Below, piece after piece: positions 25,842 through 35,058 of a stretch of 64,000 nt of DNA; the stretch's first letter is position 1; each line of letters begins with the position of its first letter. Both the position numbers and the translations under genes were made by a program. This DNA is from Paenibacillus sp. (GTDB lineage: Bacteria > Bacillota > Bacilli > Paenibacillales > NBRC-103111): positions 1 to 64,000 of the forward strand of contig JAPSLM010000014.1 in the NCBI GenBank assembly GCA_031180825.1, written 5' to 3'. The notes below the pieces were generated by a model. That model was not told the DNA's origin, did not search any database, and saw nothing but the letters and a program-made list of their open reading frames with translations.

Positions 25842-26909
25842 ATGTTCGCCAAAACATACGCAGCACTCTCATTCGCAGTTATCGTTTGCTTTGCTCTTCT
25901 TGCTTTCGGAGCGCCGGCGCACACCGCATGGGCCGCGACCAAAACCGTCCCTTCCGGCGACGTGGCCAACCTGCGCAGCTGCCTGGCGTCCGTCCAGCCG
26001 GGAGACATCCTTGAAGTATCGGGCACGTATACCGTATCGGACGGCACGATTGCGACGTCGGTCAACGGAAGCGCGGGCAAGTATATTACGATCCGGGGAA
26101 CGGGCAGCGGAGCAACCTTCAACTTTACCGAATCCGCGGGCAATGCGGCTTTTCATATCAAAAACAATTATTACAAGCTGGAAAACGTCACGATTCATGC
26201 GAATTCCAAATCGAACAAAGGCATTCTGATCGAAGCCTCGCACGGGTATCTTACGAAAGTGACGGTAAAGAATACGCTGGGCGAAGCCTTCAAAATCCGG
26301 AAAAACAGCCAGTACTGGCTCCTTGAAGACTGCACCGCGGAATCTACGGGGAAAAGCGGAAAATTCGGGGAAGGGTACTATGTGGGGGATGCCGATCAGA
26401 ACTGGCGGACGAAGCCGGATGCGGACCGGAGCGGATACATTACGTTCCTGAACTGCAAGGCCATTCTGACCAAGAACGACGGCTTCGACTTCAAGGAAGA
26501 CACGCACCACATCAAGGTGATCGGAAGCACGGTCGATTTCAAGAAAACCGTGCCGGAGTCCTCGGTAGGAAACAACGGCCTGTACATCCGCGCAAACAAC
26601 GTGCAGGTAATCGGCACGACGGTGAAAAACAACGCCGGAACCGGCCAGGTTTTCCGCGCCAACAAAATGACCGCCGCCGACGGCGTATCGTACGGCAGCA
26701 ATCTTGAGCTCAAAGCCGTAACCGCTTCGAATCTCGGCGGCGCGATGATTCATACGAACTTCGGCTCGACGAAGCTGTATACGGATTATACGATGACCGA
26801 CGTCGCGGGAGGGCTGAAAAAGTCCGGTTCCGCCGCAATCACTACGCTCGCACCGTCCGCTTTCACGGAAATGACCTGGAACGGGGAGGGCGGCGATACG
26901 TACCAGTAA
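25842..26909 (+). CDS. secreted right-handed beta-helix protein, polysaccharide-lyase-like
   Basis: About 355 residues with a Sec signal peptide (MFAKTYAALSFAVIVCFALL; cleavage near AWAA). The rest is a parallel beta-helix with turn pattern NNYYKLENVTIH, GYLTKVTVKNT, YWLLEDCTAES, GYITFLNCKAI and NNVQVIGTTVKN. This architecture is shared by pectate lyases of families PL1/PL9 and related lyases; the TKNDGFDFKEDTHH segment resembles the PL9 calcium/active-site turn. The internal ATG at 25842 is chosen for AAAGGA upstream and the signal peptide. Probable extracellular polysaccharide degradation; substrate not assigned. Confidence 0.75.
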   Translation: MFAKTYAALSFAVIVCFALLAFGAPAHTAWAATKTVPSGDVANLRSCLASVQPGDILEVSGTYTVSDGTIATSVNGSAGKYITIRGTGSGATFNFTESAGNAAFHIKNNYYKLENVTIHANSKSNKGILIEASHGYLTKVTVKNTLGEAFKIRKNSQYWLLEDCTAESTGKSGKFGEGYYVGDADQNWRTKPDADRSGYITFLNCKAILTKNDGFDFKEDTHHIKVIGSTVDFKKTVPESSVGNNGLYIRANNVQVIGTTVKNNAGTGQVFRANKMTAADGVSYGSNLELKAVTASNLGGAMIHTNFGSTKLYTDYTMTDVAGGLKKSGSAAITTLAPSAFTEMTWNGEGGDTYQ

Positions 26910-26954
26910 GTTTCAAGACCAAAGGCCAGCCATGCGGCTGGCCTTGCTGCTTGT

Positions 26955-27971
26955 TCAACCTGCCGCCTTCAGCCCGCCTTGGATCTTCTCCTTCCTGCCG
27001 AAGCCCTGCTGGCCCAGGAAAAGCCAAGTCAGCAAGGACGATTTGGACATGATCCAAGCCGCTCCTAACGGAAGCAAGACGCCGGCCAGTGTAAATACAA
27101 GCGAGCCGTATTCGAGGCCCAAGCCGTACTTTAGCACGATATTGACCGGAATGTGCAGGTACATGATCGAGATGGTCACCGTTCCCAAAAACGCCAGAAC
27201 GGAAGATACCGGCCAGCGCGAGATCCAATAGCACAATTGAAGCACGACGAGGACGCACGCCAGCGGTACGATCAGATCCAGCACCGGCTGGGTATACACC
27301 TTCATTTTCATATCCATGCGGAATATCCAGATTTTTTCTTTATTAAGAACAACAGCGGCTGCCGAAATCAGCAGCGCCGGAACGAGCCAAGTCCCCCGCT
27401 CCAGCCATGAAGCCAACTGCGCCTTGAAGGTATAGCCCAGAAAAAAGAACGTAACCGCCATGAGCGCCACATCCGCATTCCAAGGAATATCCACTTTGGC
27501 CAAAGGCGTCATACTGACGAGATGAGCGGCGGAATAGGACGCCAGTACCGCTACCGCTTGTACTTTGACCGAATATCGGGTAAGAAACCCCATCAAAAGA
27601 TGCACAAGCAGCAAGCAGGTGATGAACCAGAAGACGCCGTACCATCCGCCTAACACCGTTCCCCCGTAAATGAGATTCCAAAGATCGCGGGGCACGGATA
27701 ACGAATCTCTCAGCTTGGCTGCGACCAGCACTGCAATGCAAATCCCGTAGGCAAAATAAGGAATCATAAACGTCCGAATACGTTTCAGCGCCCACGATCC
27801 GTACTTGTCCGGCATCACGCTTTTGAACAAAAGCCCGCTGACCAGAAAAAACAACGGCATACGGAACCAACCGAAATAATGGTCGATCACTTCATTCCCG
27901 GAATGCCCCAATACGACCAGGATGATGCTTAACCCTCTGGCCACGTCAATCCACTTTCTGCGCTCCTGCAT
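26955..27971 (-). CDS. membrane acyltransferase, AT3 (OafA/NodX) family
   Basis: A 338-residue protein with about ten transmembrane helices. The N-terminus has the AT3 signature WIDVARGLSIILVVLGHSGN with the catalytic His, followed by MPLFFLVSGLLF. Members O-acetylate or succinylate cell-surface glycans. ATG at 27969-27971 behind GGGAGGAGG; the ORF track is nine codons too long. It converges with the beta-helix gene. No glycan-synthesis genes are adjacent. Confidence 0.8.
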   Translation of the reverse strand: MQERRKWIDVARGLSIILVVLGHSGNEVIDHYFGWFRMPLFFLVSGLLFKSVMPDKYGSWALKRIRTFMIPYFAYGICIAVLVAAKLRDSLSVPRDLWNLIYGGTVLGGWYGVFWFITCLLLVHLLMGFLTRYSVKVQAVAVLASYSAAHLVSMTPLAKVDIPWNADVALMAVTFFFLGYTFKAQLASWLERGTWLVPALLISAAAVVLNKEKIWIFRMDMKMKVYTQPVLDLIVPLACVLVVLQLCYWISRWPVSSVLAFLGTVTISIMYLHIPVNIVLKYGLGLEYGSLVFTLAGVLLPLGAAWIMSKSSLLTWLFLGQQGFGRKEKIQGGLKAAG

Positions 27972-28217
27972 GACCGCTCCTCCTCCCAGTTTCGTCACCC
28001 AGCTAAAACGATACTAAATTTGGGAGGAGGATAAAATAGGTTCTATTGTCGAAAACTGTAGGTCTTCCGAATGGAATATGGACGGCCTTCTTCGGCGGCT
28101 CCCCAGTCAGACGCAGAAAGCTAATCCTAATGGCATATTCATTTTGCGCCCATGCAGCCGATAATCCGCCAGCCGGTCCGCGCCGGAGCCGGTGCGAAAA
28201 TCTTGTGGGGGGTTCCG

Positions 28218-29066
28218 CTAACCGGAACCGGCGATCATGACAATTCCGGCAACGACGATAACGGATGCGGCGAGCCTTCTGGCCCCTTGCCGTTCTTTCA
28301 GCACGATCAAGCCCAGCAGCGTGCCGAAGACGATGCCGATTTCCCGCAGCGGCGCAATATAGGACACTTGAGCGTTTCGCATCGCGAGCAAAAACAACAA
28401 ATACGAACCCGGAGACAAAAGTGATCCGAGCAGCACGATCCCCCACTGTCCGCGCACCGCCCGCTTCAATCTCCCGGAGGCCAGAGCGGCCGGGGTCAAA
28501 CCGAGCACGAATCCGATATTGGAGACGGCGAGCAGCGACAGCGGCGACAAATACTGCAAATTTTGCTTGTCGATCAGCGTGTAGCAGGTAATGCAGAATC
28601 CGACCGACAGCGCGAACAGAATAGGCTTCCAGGCCGCGGGCGCACGCTCCGCTTCCGGCTTCCGTCCGCTCATGACCGCAAAGCCCATAAGCATGCAGCC
28701 GATCCCCAGCCATCCCCAGAGCGGGAGCGCTTCCCCCAAGAAGAGTACTCCCGTCGCGGGAATGAGCAGCGTGGACGTGCCCCGCATCACCGGATAGACC
28801 TGCGACAAATCTCCAAGCTTGTAGGTATGGGACAACAGCAAAGCGTAAGCGGCTTGCGCCAGCACCGAGCCGATGATGAAAACGAAGGCTTCGGCCGGAA
28901 TAGGCGTTTGGACAAGCTCAAAAATAAGGTACGGGATAAGAGCGATCGTCGTCGGCATGAAGATCGCCCACAGAAACGCGCTTTTGTCTTCGCTCTGCTT
29001 GGCGAACAAATTCCACACCGCATGCGACATGCCCGACCCGATAACAAGCAGCAAAGAAAGCAGCAC
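28218..29066 (-). CDS. EamA-family (DMT) transporter
   Basis: A 282-residue drug/metabolite transporter with ten predicted helices in two EamA repeats; it begins LLSLLLVIGSGMSHAVWNLF and the second half starts near PILFALSVGFCITCYTLID. EamA proteins export amino acids, metabolites or nucleobases. GTG at 29064-29066 with GGAGG nine bases upstream is preferred; the track extension MYICVYVCYYV is AT-rich leader DNA. Monocistronic. Substrate unknown. Confidence 0.75.
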   Translation of the reverse strand: MLLSLLLVIGSGMSHAVWNLFAKQSEDKSAFLWAIFMPTTIALIPYLIFELVQTPIPAEAFVFIIGSVLAQAAYALLLSHTYKLGDLSQVYPVMRGTSTLLIPATGVLFLGEALPLWGWLGIGCMLMGFAVMSGRKPEAERAPAAWKPILFALSVGFCITCYTLIDKQNLQYLSPLSLLAVSNIGFVLGLTPAALASGRLKRAVRGQWGIVLLGSLLSPGSYLLFLLAMRNAQVSYIAPLREIGIVFGTLLGLIVLKERQGARRLAASVIVVAGIVMIAGSG

Positions 29067-29175
29067 GGACAAGCACCTCCAGCCATATTCAACTTTTCCA
29101 ACATAATAACACACATACACACAAATATACAACGAATGATTATTATCTGCACAGGATATGACCTATTGCCAGCAT

Positions 29176-29203
29176 AAAAAGTCCCGGATATACCGGGACT
29201 TTT
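29176..29203. terminator. intrinsic terminator downstream of the DeoR gene
   Basis: AAAAGTCCCGG ATATA CCGGGACTTTT, an eleven-base perfect stem with T/A tails on both sides. It serves the minus-strand DeoR gene and may insulate the EamA promoter. Confidence 0.8.
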
Positions 29204-29242
29204 GGGTGAAAGAGGTTTTGGCTAAAATAGATAGTCTTTCCG

Positions 29243-30010
29243 CTATTGATATACGATCTCGACGCCGTGCTTTTTATATTTGTCCACGATGGCCGGGTCG
29301 ATGTTCGAATCGGTCACGAACCGTTCGATCTCCGAGCAGCCGCACACTTTAATCAGCGAAACCGCCTCGAACTTGCTGCTGTCGGCCAGCGCGATCGTCC
29401 GTTTGGCGTTCCTCAGCATGATCTTCTTCATCTGCACTTCGCCGAGACCGTAGTCCGTGACGCCCTCGGTCAGCGTGACGCCGCTCATGCTCATAAAAAA
29501 CAAATCGGCATGAAATCGGGAAGCGAACTCCTCGGCCAAATCCCCGATCATGCCCTGCTCCTCGTTGCGGATGACGCCCCCGATCAGAATGATCGTGTAT
29601 CCCGGCATAGGCACCAGCTCGTTTGCGATGGGCAGCGAATTCGTAATGACCGTCAGCCGTTCGATTTTTTTCTTCAGCGCTTTGACGAACTGGGTATTGG
29701 TCGTGCTTACGTCGAGGGCGATGGACTGCCCCTCCGTCACATACCGCGCGGCAATTTCGGACAGCTCGTTTTTTCCGTCCAAATGGACTTTTTCCCGGAC
29801 GGTCAGCGGAATTTCCTCGCGGTAATCCCACTCCTTCAGAATCGCGCCGCCATGGACGCGCTTCAAGTACCCCGTCTTCTCCAAATGCTCCAGGTCGCGC
29901 CGGACCGTTTCGAACGACACGCCGAACAGCTCCATCAGGTCCGACGCCTTGATCGACCTCTCGCGGTTTATTTTTTGTATAATCGCTTGATGTCTTTGCT
30001 CAGCGAACAA
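29243..30010 (-). CDS. DeoR/GlpR-family transcriptional regulator
   Basis: About 255 residues. The N-terminal HTH (SDLMELFGVSFETVRRDLEH, then VHGGA) is followed by a DeoRC sugar-phosphate-sensing domain (IALDVSTTNTQFVKAL; MSGVTLTEGVTDYGLGEVQ). The TTG at 30008-30010 is eight bases behind AGGAGG and gives the usual family length; the track start adds 31 codons. No sugar operon is adjacent. The only nearby intact gene is the EamA transporter downstream. Confidence 0.8.
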   Translation of the reverse strand: MFAEQRHQAIIQKINRERSIKASDLMELFGVSFETVRRDLEHLEKTGYLKRVHGGAILKEWDYREEIPLTVREKVHLDGKNELSEIAARYVTEGQSIALDVSTTNTQFVKALKKKIERLTVITNSLPIANELVPMPGYTIILIGGVIRNEEQGMIGDLAEEFASRFHADLFFMSMSGVTLTEGVTDYGLGEVQMKKIMLRNAKRTIALADSSKFEAVSLIKVCGCSEIERFVTDSNIDPAIVDKYKKHGVEIVYQ

Positions 30011-30212
30011 TCCCGCTCCCTCCTCTCCATGCATGACGGACGCCGCCGCACTTCCATGCAAGTAGTCTACCATAAATAAAAGCAAACACAAGCATTTGCA
30101 CATCAGCCGGCGGAATGGTTACGGGCGCAGCGGCCGTCCCGGGCGCTTATATGACGGTATCCGTTTCTGGAGATAATACTTCTATCATTTTCCACGTTTT
30201 TTTCGGGGGCTT

Positions 30213-30476
30213 ATGCCAAGCACGCCTGCGGTAAACATCGCGCTGAACATCAAGGGAATCGTCGAGGAGCCGGACGTCCGGCGGATTGCCGAGTATGAGA
30301 AGGCTGATCCGCAACTGATCAGCCGAGGCGTCGATCCGATCGGCTTCGGGCTGCGTTCCCGCGCTGACCGCATGACGACGGAAGAGGAATGGCGGCGCTG
30401 GCAGGCCGGGTATCGCGGAATGCCCGTCGAAGTCCGCACCCGCGTTCATATCGAAGGCACCGGGGCGCTGAAATGA
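30213..30476 (+). pseudogene. Ger(x)C germination lipoprotein, C-terminal remnant
   Basis: An 87-codon ORF whose product matches the very end of GerAC-type proteins: VDPIGFGLRSRADRMTTEEE and VEVRTRVHIEGTGALK, compare the family pattern DPIGFG...V.VNV.I..TG. Ger(x)C proteins are about 370-400 residues with a lipobox, so roughly three quarters is missing. No GerAA/GerAB partner and no good RBS. It is interpreted as a remnant of a germinant-receptor operon. Confidence 0.6.
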
Positions 30477-30502
30477 AGCCGTTGTCCGTTTTAAACAAAA
30501 AG

Positions 30503-30560
30503 CCCTTGATTTCTCAAGGGTCAGAGCGTTAAAAAGCCCGAGGGCAGAAGAACCTCGGGC
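30503..30560 (-). terminator. tandem terminators of the NlpC/P60 gene
   Basis: Two hairpins follow the NlpC/P60 gene on the minus strand. GCCCGAGG/CCTCGGGC (30536-30560) is followed by TTTTTAAC. CCCTTGA/TCAAGGG (30503-30520) is followed by GCTTTTTG. Both have short U-tracts. Confidence 0.65.
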
Positions 30561-30680
30561 AAAATAGAAGCGGGCGATATCCCGCAAAAGTTTGCGTCCG
30601 CCTGCGAAACCCGCGAAAATACGCTGGTTGTACAGGCTTATTTGCCAGCCGCTTGTATGCTTCCGGCAAGCGTCCCTGTT

Positions 30681-31190
30681 TTAGCGGATAACGCGGCGGG
30701 CGGTAACGAAGGTTTTATCCCATGTGCTGCCTTTAAAGTTGGAAATGGTAACGCCTACACCGACCCGATATGTATGAAGCAGCTTTCCGTTTCCAATATA
30801 AATGCTCACATGATTGATTTTTCCGTCTCGATTCGTGTCCGAAAATACCAGATCGCCCGGCTTCAGCTGACTCTTGGCAACCTTGGTGCCAACCGCAGCT
30901 TGTTGTCTGGAGGAACGAGGCAATTTGATCCCATGCTGCTTGTACACATATTGAGTAAACGAAGAGCAATCAAATACATCCGTTCTTCCTGCAGGCGCTG
31001 CGTATTGATAACGGGTTCCTAAATATCGCTTCCCCGTGGCTATGATTTTATCTGCAACCGATGCTTTGGATACGGTAGCCGCTTGAGCCGATTGCGGCGC
31101 TGCAACCAAATTTCCCGTGACGGCAACCGACAGGCCCATCGTTATTCCCAGTAACGCTTTGACGATCCGGCTTTTCTTCGTGTTAATCAT
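30681..31190 (-). CDS. secreted NlpC/P60 peptidoglycan endopeptidase
   Basis: A 169-residue protein. A Sec signal peptide (KALLGITMGLSVAVTGNLVA; cleavage after AQA) is followed by one NlpC/P60 domain: catalytic Cys in DVFDCSSFTQYVYKQHG, His in INHVSIYIGNG, third polar residue His in LLHTYRV. No LysM or SH3 anchor is present, so it is a minimal D-Glu-meso-DAP endopeptidase. ATG with AAGGAGG upstream. The 200-base upstream region has no recognisable c-di-AMP riboswitch. Confidence 0.88.
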   Translation of the reverse strand: MINTKKSRIVKALLGITMGLSVAVTGNLVAAPQSAQAATVSKASVADKIIATGKRYLGTRYQYAAPAGRTDVFDCSSFTQYVYKQHGIKLPRSSRQQAAVGTKVAKSQLKPGDLVFSDTNRDGKINHVSIYIGNGKLLHTYRVGVGVTISNFKGSTWDKTFVTARRVIR

Positions 31191-31364
31191 GATTTCCTCC
31201 TTGGTTTAGCGAATTGGGCAAACGCCCCAAGAACACCATAACACAAATAAAATGTGCATGATTTTCCAGGAAATCACTTTTTCCGCGCCCCGCCTGCATT
31301 GAGAAGCTATTATTAGAATTCAATGAGAATTTTTTAAGACTAAACGATTTAACAAAAAAATAAA

Positions 31365-31386
31365 GCCGTACTCCGAAGAGCACGAC
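31365..31386 (-). terminator. terminator of sigA
   Basis: On the minus strand GTCGTGCTC/GAGTACGGC (two G-U pairs) is followed by TTTATTTTTTT, 23 bases after the sigA stop. Confidence 0.7.
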
Positions 31387-31408
31387 CTCCTGATTTGCCG
31401 TACAAATC

Positions 31409-32521
31409 TCAATCCATAAAGTCTTTCAGCCGCTTGCTGCGGCTCGGATGTCTGAGCTTGCGCAGCGCCTTGGCTTCGATCTGCCGGATGCGTTCCCGGG
31501 TCACACCGAATACCTTGCCCACTTCCTCCAGCGTTCGCGTACGGCCGTCATCGAGACCGAAACGAAGGCGCAGCACGTTCTCCTCCCGCTCCGTCAGCGT
31601 GTCAAGCACGTCCTCAAGCTGCTCCTTCAGCAGCTCGTAAGCCGCCGCGTCCGCCGGGGCAAGCGCCTCCTGGTCTTCGATAAAGTCGCCCAGGTTTGAA
31701 TCGTTCTCCTCGCCTATCGGCGTTTCGAGCGACACGGGCTCCTGCGCGATCTTCATAATTTCCCGTACTTTATCCGGCGTCAAATCCATTTCCTTCGCGA
31801 TTTCTTCCGGGGTAGCTTCCCGGCCGAGCTCCTGCAGCAGCTGTCTGGATATGCGCACGAGCTTGTTGATCGTTTCCACCATATGTACCGGTATCCGGAT
31901 CGTTCTCGCCTGATCGGCAATCGCTCGCGTAATCGCCTGACGAATCCACCAGGTGGCATACGTGCTGAATTTGAAGCCCTTGGTATGATCGAACTTTTCG
32001 ACTGCTTTGATTAATCCCATATTGCCTTCCTGTATCAAATCAAGGAACAGCATGCCGCGGCCGACATAACGCCTTGCGATACTGACCACCAGACGGAGGT
32101 TCGCCTCGGCCAATCTGCGCTTCGCTTCTTCGTCTCCCCGCTGAATCCGTTCCGCCAGTTCGATTTCATCGTCCCCCGAAAGCAATGGCACCCGTCCGAT
32201 TTCCTTCAGATACATACGTACCGGGTCATTGATCTTGATCCCCGGCGGGAGCGACAGATCGTCATGCAGCAGGTCGTTCTCCTCGTGATCCGGCTCGAAT
32301 ACAGGCTCCTCGTCCGCTTCGCCGCCCACCTCGATGCCAAGGTCGCCAAGCTGCTCGACGAACTCGCTGATTTGTTCGGGATCCGGATCGAACGGAGCAA
32401 GTTTCTCCGTAATTTCTTTATAAGCGAGCGAAGCTTGCTCTTTGCCCTGCGCGATGAGTTGCTGTTTCACCCGATCAATCGTAAGCTCTGTCTCCGCTTC
32501 CTTGTGCTGATCGTTCGCCAT
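31409..32521 (-). CDS. sigA: primary sigma factor SigA/RpoD
   Basis: A 370-residue sigma-70 protein, essentially colinear with B. subtilis SigA. An N-terminal acidic region 1.1-like part (1-95) is followed by region 1.2 starting at [13 protein letters not shown], region 2 ([35 protein letters not shown]), region 3, and region 4 with the -35 recognition helix [23 protein letters not shown] behind GAGGGGG. In most Bacillales the gene sits in dnaG-rpoD; here it is monocistronic with no dnaG, so it is either relocated or a second copy. All core-binding motifs look intact. Confidence 0.93.
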   Translation of the reverse strand: MANDQHKEAETELTIDRVKQQLIAQGKEQASLAYKEITEKLAPFDPDPEQISEFVEQLGDLGIEVGGEADEEPVFEPDHEENDLLHDDLSLPPGIKINDPVRMYLKEIGRVPLLSGDDEIELAERIQRGDEEAKRRLAEANLRLVVSIARRYVGRGMLFLDLIQEGNMGLIKAVEKFDHTKGFKFSTYATWWIRQAITRAIADQARTIRIPVHMVETINKLVRISRQLLQELGREATPEEIAKEMDLTPDKVREIMKIAQEPVSLETPIGEENDSNLGDFIEDQEALAPADAAAYELLKEQLEDVLDTLTEREENVLRLRFGLDDGRTRTLEEVGKVFGVTRERIRQIEAKALRKLRHPSRSKRLKDFMD

Positions 32522-32561
32522 ATGCTGCCCCCTCTTCTCCGAACCGACTCTTTATTAATTC

Positions 32562-32590
32562 TTGACAAAGCCGTAAAGATATGATAGTAT
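32562..32590 (+). promoter_or_regulatory. near-consensus sigma-A promoter with no ORF downstream
   Basis: TTGACA, a 17-base spacer and TAGTAT on the plus strand, facing away from sigA. The expected start is about 32597. Confidence 0.7.
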
Positions 32591-32596
32591 AAAATT

Positions 32597-32718
32597 GGAT
32601 ATTAGTGATGAATCTCACATTTTTTTTAACTGCTAACCGTCATTTTAACACAAAACCGATCAAAATTCAACTCTATACTATGAAAACCGGTTTCCGCCTT
32701 GGCGGACGCCGGTTTTTT
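32597..32718 (+). ncRNA. candidate small RNA of about 120 nt
   Basis: The promoter at 32562-32590 is followed by about 85 AT-rich bases without an ORF and then a strong terminator: AAAACCGG / CCGGTTTT enclosing CCGCC / GGCGG, ended by TTTTTT. That is the layout of an independent small RNA, divergent from sigA and convergent with the quinone-oxidoreductase gene. I do not recognise a family; it is too short and lacks the central bubble expected of 6S RNA. Confidence 0.5.
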
Positions 32719-32832
32719 GCTTTTTCCGCGCTTGATCGTTTTTTCGCTATAGCTTGCCGAACGCCTCTTTCAACGTAGTCTACGGGGGATTACAGGGCAG
32801 CATTATGCCGGCTTGCGGCGGCGCAAAGAAAA

Positions 32833-32859
32833 CGGAGCCCGCAAATCTGCGAAGCTCCG
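32833..32859 (-). terminator. terminator of the zinc-less MDR gene
   Basis: CGGAGC/GCTCCG with inner CGCA/TGCG, followed on the minus strand by TTTTCTTT. It lies 90 bases past the oxidoreductase stop. Confidence 0.6.
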
Positions 32860-32948
32860 CCATTCCTGTTTTTTTCCATTTCGCACAGCGCTAAACCAGC
32901 CCAACGTCTAATCTTGCCGGGCTTCCGTGATTCCCTTTTGCCCGGCCC

Positions 32949-33863
32949 CTACTCGAGCGTTAGCACTACTTTGCCGCGCCCGTGCCCTGTCTCGACCTCG
33001 CGGTGGGCATCGGCGGCCCGGTCCAAAGGGAAGGTGCTGCGAATATGGAGGCGCAGCTTGCCCTGCTCGAACAGATCGGCGAGCTCCGCCAGCCTTTCGG
33101 CCGACCGCTGGCTGCGGATCGGACGGACGCCCAGTTCCCCGGCCAAGTCGAAGCCGACGAGGGTGCCGATGCGCTCCCGGTTCCGGACCAATTCGACCGA
33201 GACGCGAAGGGCGTCGCCCCCCGCCCCGTCAAGCACCGCATCGATTCCATGCGGAGCGAGAGCCCGCACTCTGTCGGCCAAACCTTCTCCATAGGCGGCG
33301 GGAATGGCGCCGAGCGAACGCAGGTAGTCGTGGTTACGCTCGCTGGCGGTGCCGATGACCGTCGCTCCCCAAGCCCGGGCCAATTGCACGGCGATCGTCC
33401 CGACGGCGCCGGCTGCGGCATGGATCAATACCGTGTCGCCCGGGCCCGCTCCAATCGCCTTCAGCCCGGTGTATGCGGCTTGCCCCGCTCCGGACAAGCC
33501 GCCCCCCGCCTCCCAAGGCATGCTCCGCGGCTTGGCTGCGATCTGGCTGGCGTCGACCGTCACATACTCGGCATAACAGGCCAGCATTTTGTAGCCGATC
33601 ACTTCACTGCCGACCGAAAAGCCGGTGACGCCTTCGCCGACCTGATCGACAATCCCGGCAAACTCGTTGCCCGGAATTTGCGGAAGCTGTACGGTGACGC
33701 CCGGCGGAGGGCTCCAGCCGCTCCGCAGCGCCAAGTCGAACGGCTGCACGCCGGCCGCTCTGACGCGCACTCTCACCTGCCCGGGTCCCGCTTGGGGATC
33801 GTCAAATTCCATCGTCTGCAGCACATCCGGTGTGCCCGGAGAAGAAAACGCCGCTGCTTTCAT
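32949..33863 (-). CDS. NADP-dependent quinone oxidoreductase-like MDR protein
   Basis: A 304-residue medium-chain reductase without the structural-zinc cysteines. A GroES-like half (GNEFAGIVDQVGEGV) is followed by a Rossmann half with AAAGAVGTIAVQLARAWGA. Such enzymes reduce quinones or enones with NADPH. It is divergent from a LysR gene with a palindromic box between them, a common arrangement for a LysR-controlled electrophile-response reductase. Ends at a strong terminator. Confidence 0.83.
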   Translation of the reverse strand: MKAAAFSSPGTPDVLQTMEFDDPQAGPGQVRVRVRAAGVQPFDLALRSGWSPPPGVTVQLPQIPGNEFAGIVDQVGEGVTGFSVGSEVIGYKMLACYAEYVTVDASQIAAKPRSMPWEAGGGLSGAGQAAYTGLKAIGAGPGDTVLIHAAAGAVGTIAVQLARAWGATVIGTASERNHDYLRSLGAIPAAYGEGLADRVRALAPHGIDAVLDGAGGDALRVSVELVRNRERIGTLVGFDLAGELGVRPIRSQRSAERLAELADLFEQGKLRLHIRSTFPLDRAADAHREVETGHGRGKVVLTLE

Positions 33864-34030
33864 ACCAAAACTCCTCCTTTTTTATGTTGCGCCGCTCCCG
33901 GAATGGTCCGCTCCCGCGCCATTCAAAGAATCGAAATAAGGTGCAATGGAATTCGAAGGAATTGCCCGCTTGCAGCATTTATTTTATACTGGAAAATAAA
34001 TAAACAAAAATACATCTTATCTCATATGTT

Positions 34031-34048
34031 ATATAACCCCGGGTATAT
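34031..34048. promoter_or_regulatory. candidate LysR box in divergent intergenic region
   Basis: ATATAACCCCGGGTATAT is a near-palindrome centred 42 bases before the LysR start and 175 bases before the reductase start. Its position fits autoregulation. Confidence 0.4.
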
Positions 34049-34080
34049 CAATGAACGAGAATGAAAAGGAGTGAACAAGG

Positions 34081-34998
34081 ATGGAACTGCTGCAGCTCCA
34101 TTATTTTCGGACGGTCGCCAAGCTGGAGCATATGACGAGAGCGGCGCAAGAGCTTCACATTGCGCAGCCTGCGCTAAGCAAAACGATTTCCCGGCTGGAG
34201 GCCGATGTAGGCGTGCCGTTGTTCGACCGCGAAGGCCGGCAAATCCGGCTCAATTCGTTCGGCAAAGCGTTCCTGCACAAAGTGGAGACCGCGCTGAACG
34301 CGCTGGAGGAAGGACGCCGGGAAGTGGCCGATATGGCCGGGATCGAGCATGGGAGCGTCGGCTTGGCCATGTCTACGCTGAATCGTCTGACAGACCCTTT
34401 AAGCGCGTTTCTGGCCGTTTACCCGAATGTGAACTTTCGCATTACCCAAGCTTCCATGGAGGAAATGGCGCGGCTTCTCGAAGCCGGAGAGGTCGATTTT
34501 TGCTTTACGGCAATGCCTATCGACCGGCCGGACATTAACGCCGCGGACGTCCTGCACGAAGAAGTGTTTCTGGCCGTGCCCCCGGGGCATCGTCTGGCGG
34601 ACCGCGGCAGCGTTGCTTTAAGCGAGGTGGCCGATGAGCCGTTTATCGGGTACAAAGAAGGATTCATTTTCCAAAAGATGAACGATGTTTTTTGCCGCGA
34701 GGCGGGGATCTCGCCGAACTTCGTCTGCCGGGTGGACGAACCTGCCGCCATCGCAAGCTTGGTGCGCACCGGGCTGGGCGTCGCATTTGCGGGAGGATGC
34801 AACATGGGAGCATCCTCTACGCCGCTCACTCTGCTGCATATCGAACGGCCCGTTTGCCGGCGCACCTTCCAGCTAGCATGGCACGAGAAGCGGTACTTAT
34901 CGAGGGCGGCCCGTCATTTTCGCGATTTTGTCGTCGACTACTTCGCCGGGCGGCAGAAGCAGGCCGAAATGCACAAGCCGGAAGCCGCCGCTAAGTAA
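34081..34998 (+). CDS. LysR-family regulator
   Basis: A 305-residue LysR protein. The HTH is at 1-60 (MTRAAQELHIAQPALSKTIS; DVGVPLFDREGRQIRLN) and the effector domain at about 90-295 (GSVGLAMSTLNRLTDPLSAF). ATG with AAGGAG nine bases upstream. It is transcribed away from the quinone reductase and probably controls it. A terminator directly after it is shared with the convergent DAHP synthase gene. Confidence 0.87.
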   Translation: MELLQLHYFRTVAKLEHMTRAAQELHIAQPALSKTISRLEADVGVPLFDREGRQIRLNSFGKAFLHKVETALNALEEGRREVADMAGIEHGSVGLAMSTLNRLTDPLSAFLAVYPNVNFRITQASMEEMARLLEAGEVDFCFTAMPIDRPDINAADVLHEEVFLAVPPGHRLADRGSVALSEVADEPFIGYKEGFIFQKMNDVFCREAGISPNFVCRVDEPAAIASLVRTGLGVAFAGGCNMGASSTPLTLLHIERPVCRRTFQLAWHEKRYLSRAARHFRDFVVDYFAGRQKQAEMHKPEAAAK

Positions 34999-35008
34999 AA
35001 ATAGCAAA

Positions 35009-35036
35009 ACCGTCCGGAAAAGAGATGCCGGACGGT
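35009..35036. terminator. shared bidirectional terminator
   Basis: ACCGTCCGG / CCGGACGGT perfect nine-base stem between convergent LysR and DAHP-synthase genes, with A-rich and T-rich flanks. Confidence 0.75.
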
Positions 35037-35058
35037 TCTGCTTTGTCACCGATAAAAT

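Noticed and set aside
31191-31383. c-di-AMP (ydaO) riboswitch or 66-aa ORF upstream of NlpC/P60
   Set aside because: The interval is too short and lacks the conserved riboswitch blocks; the ORF has no RBS and is low complexity.
32597-32718. 6S RNA
   Set aside because: Too short and without the central open bubble flanked by long helices.
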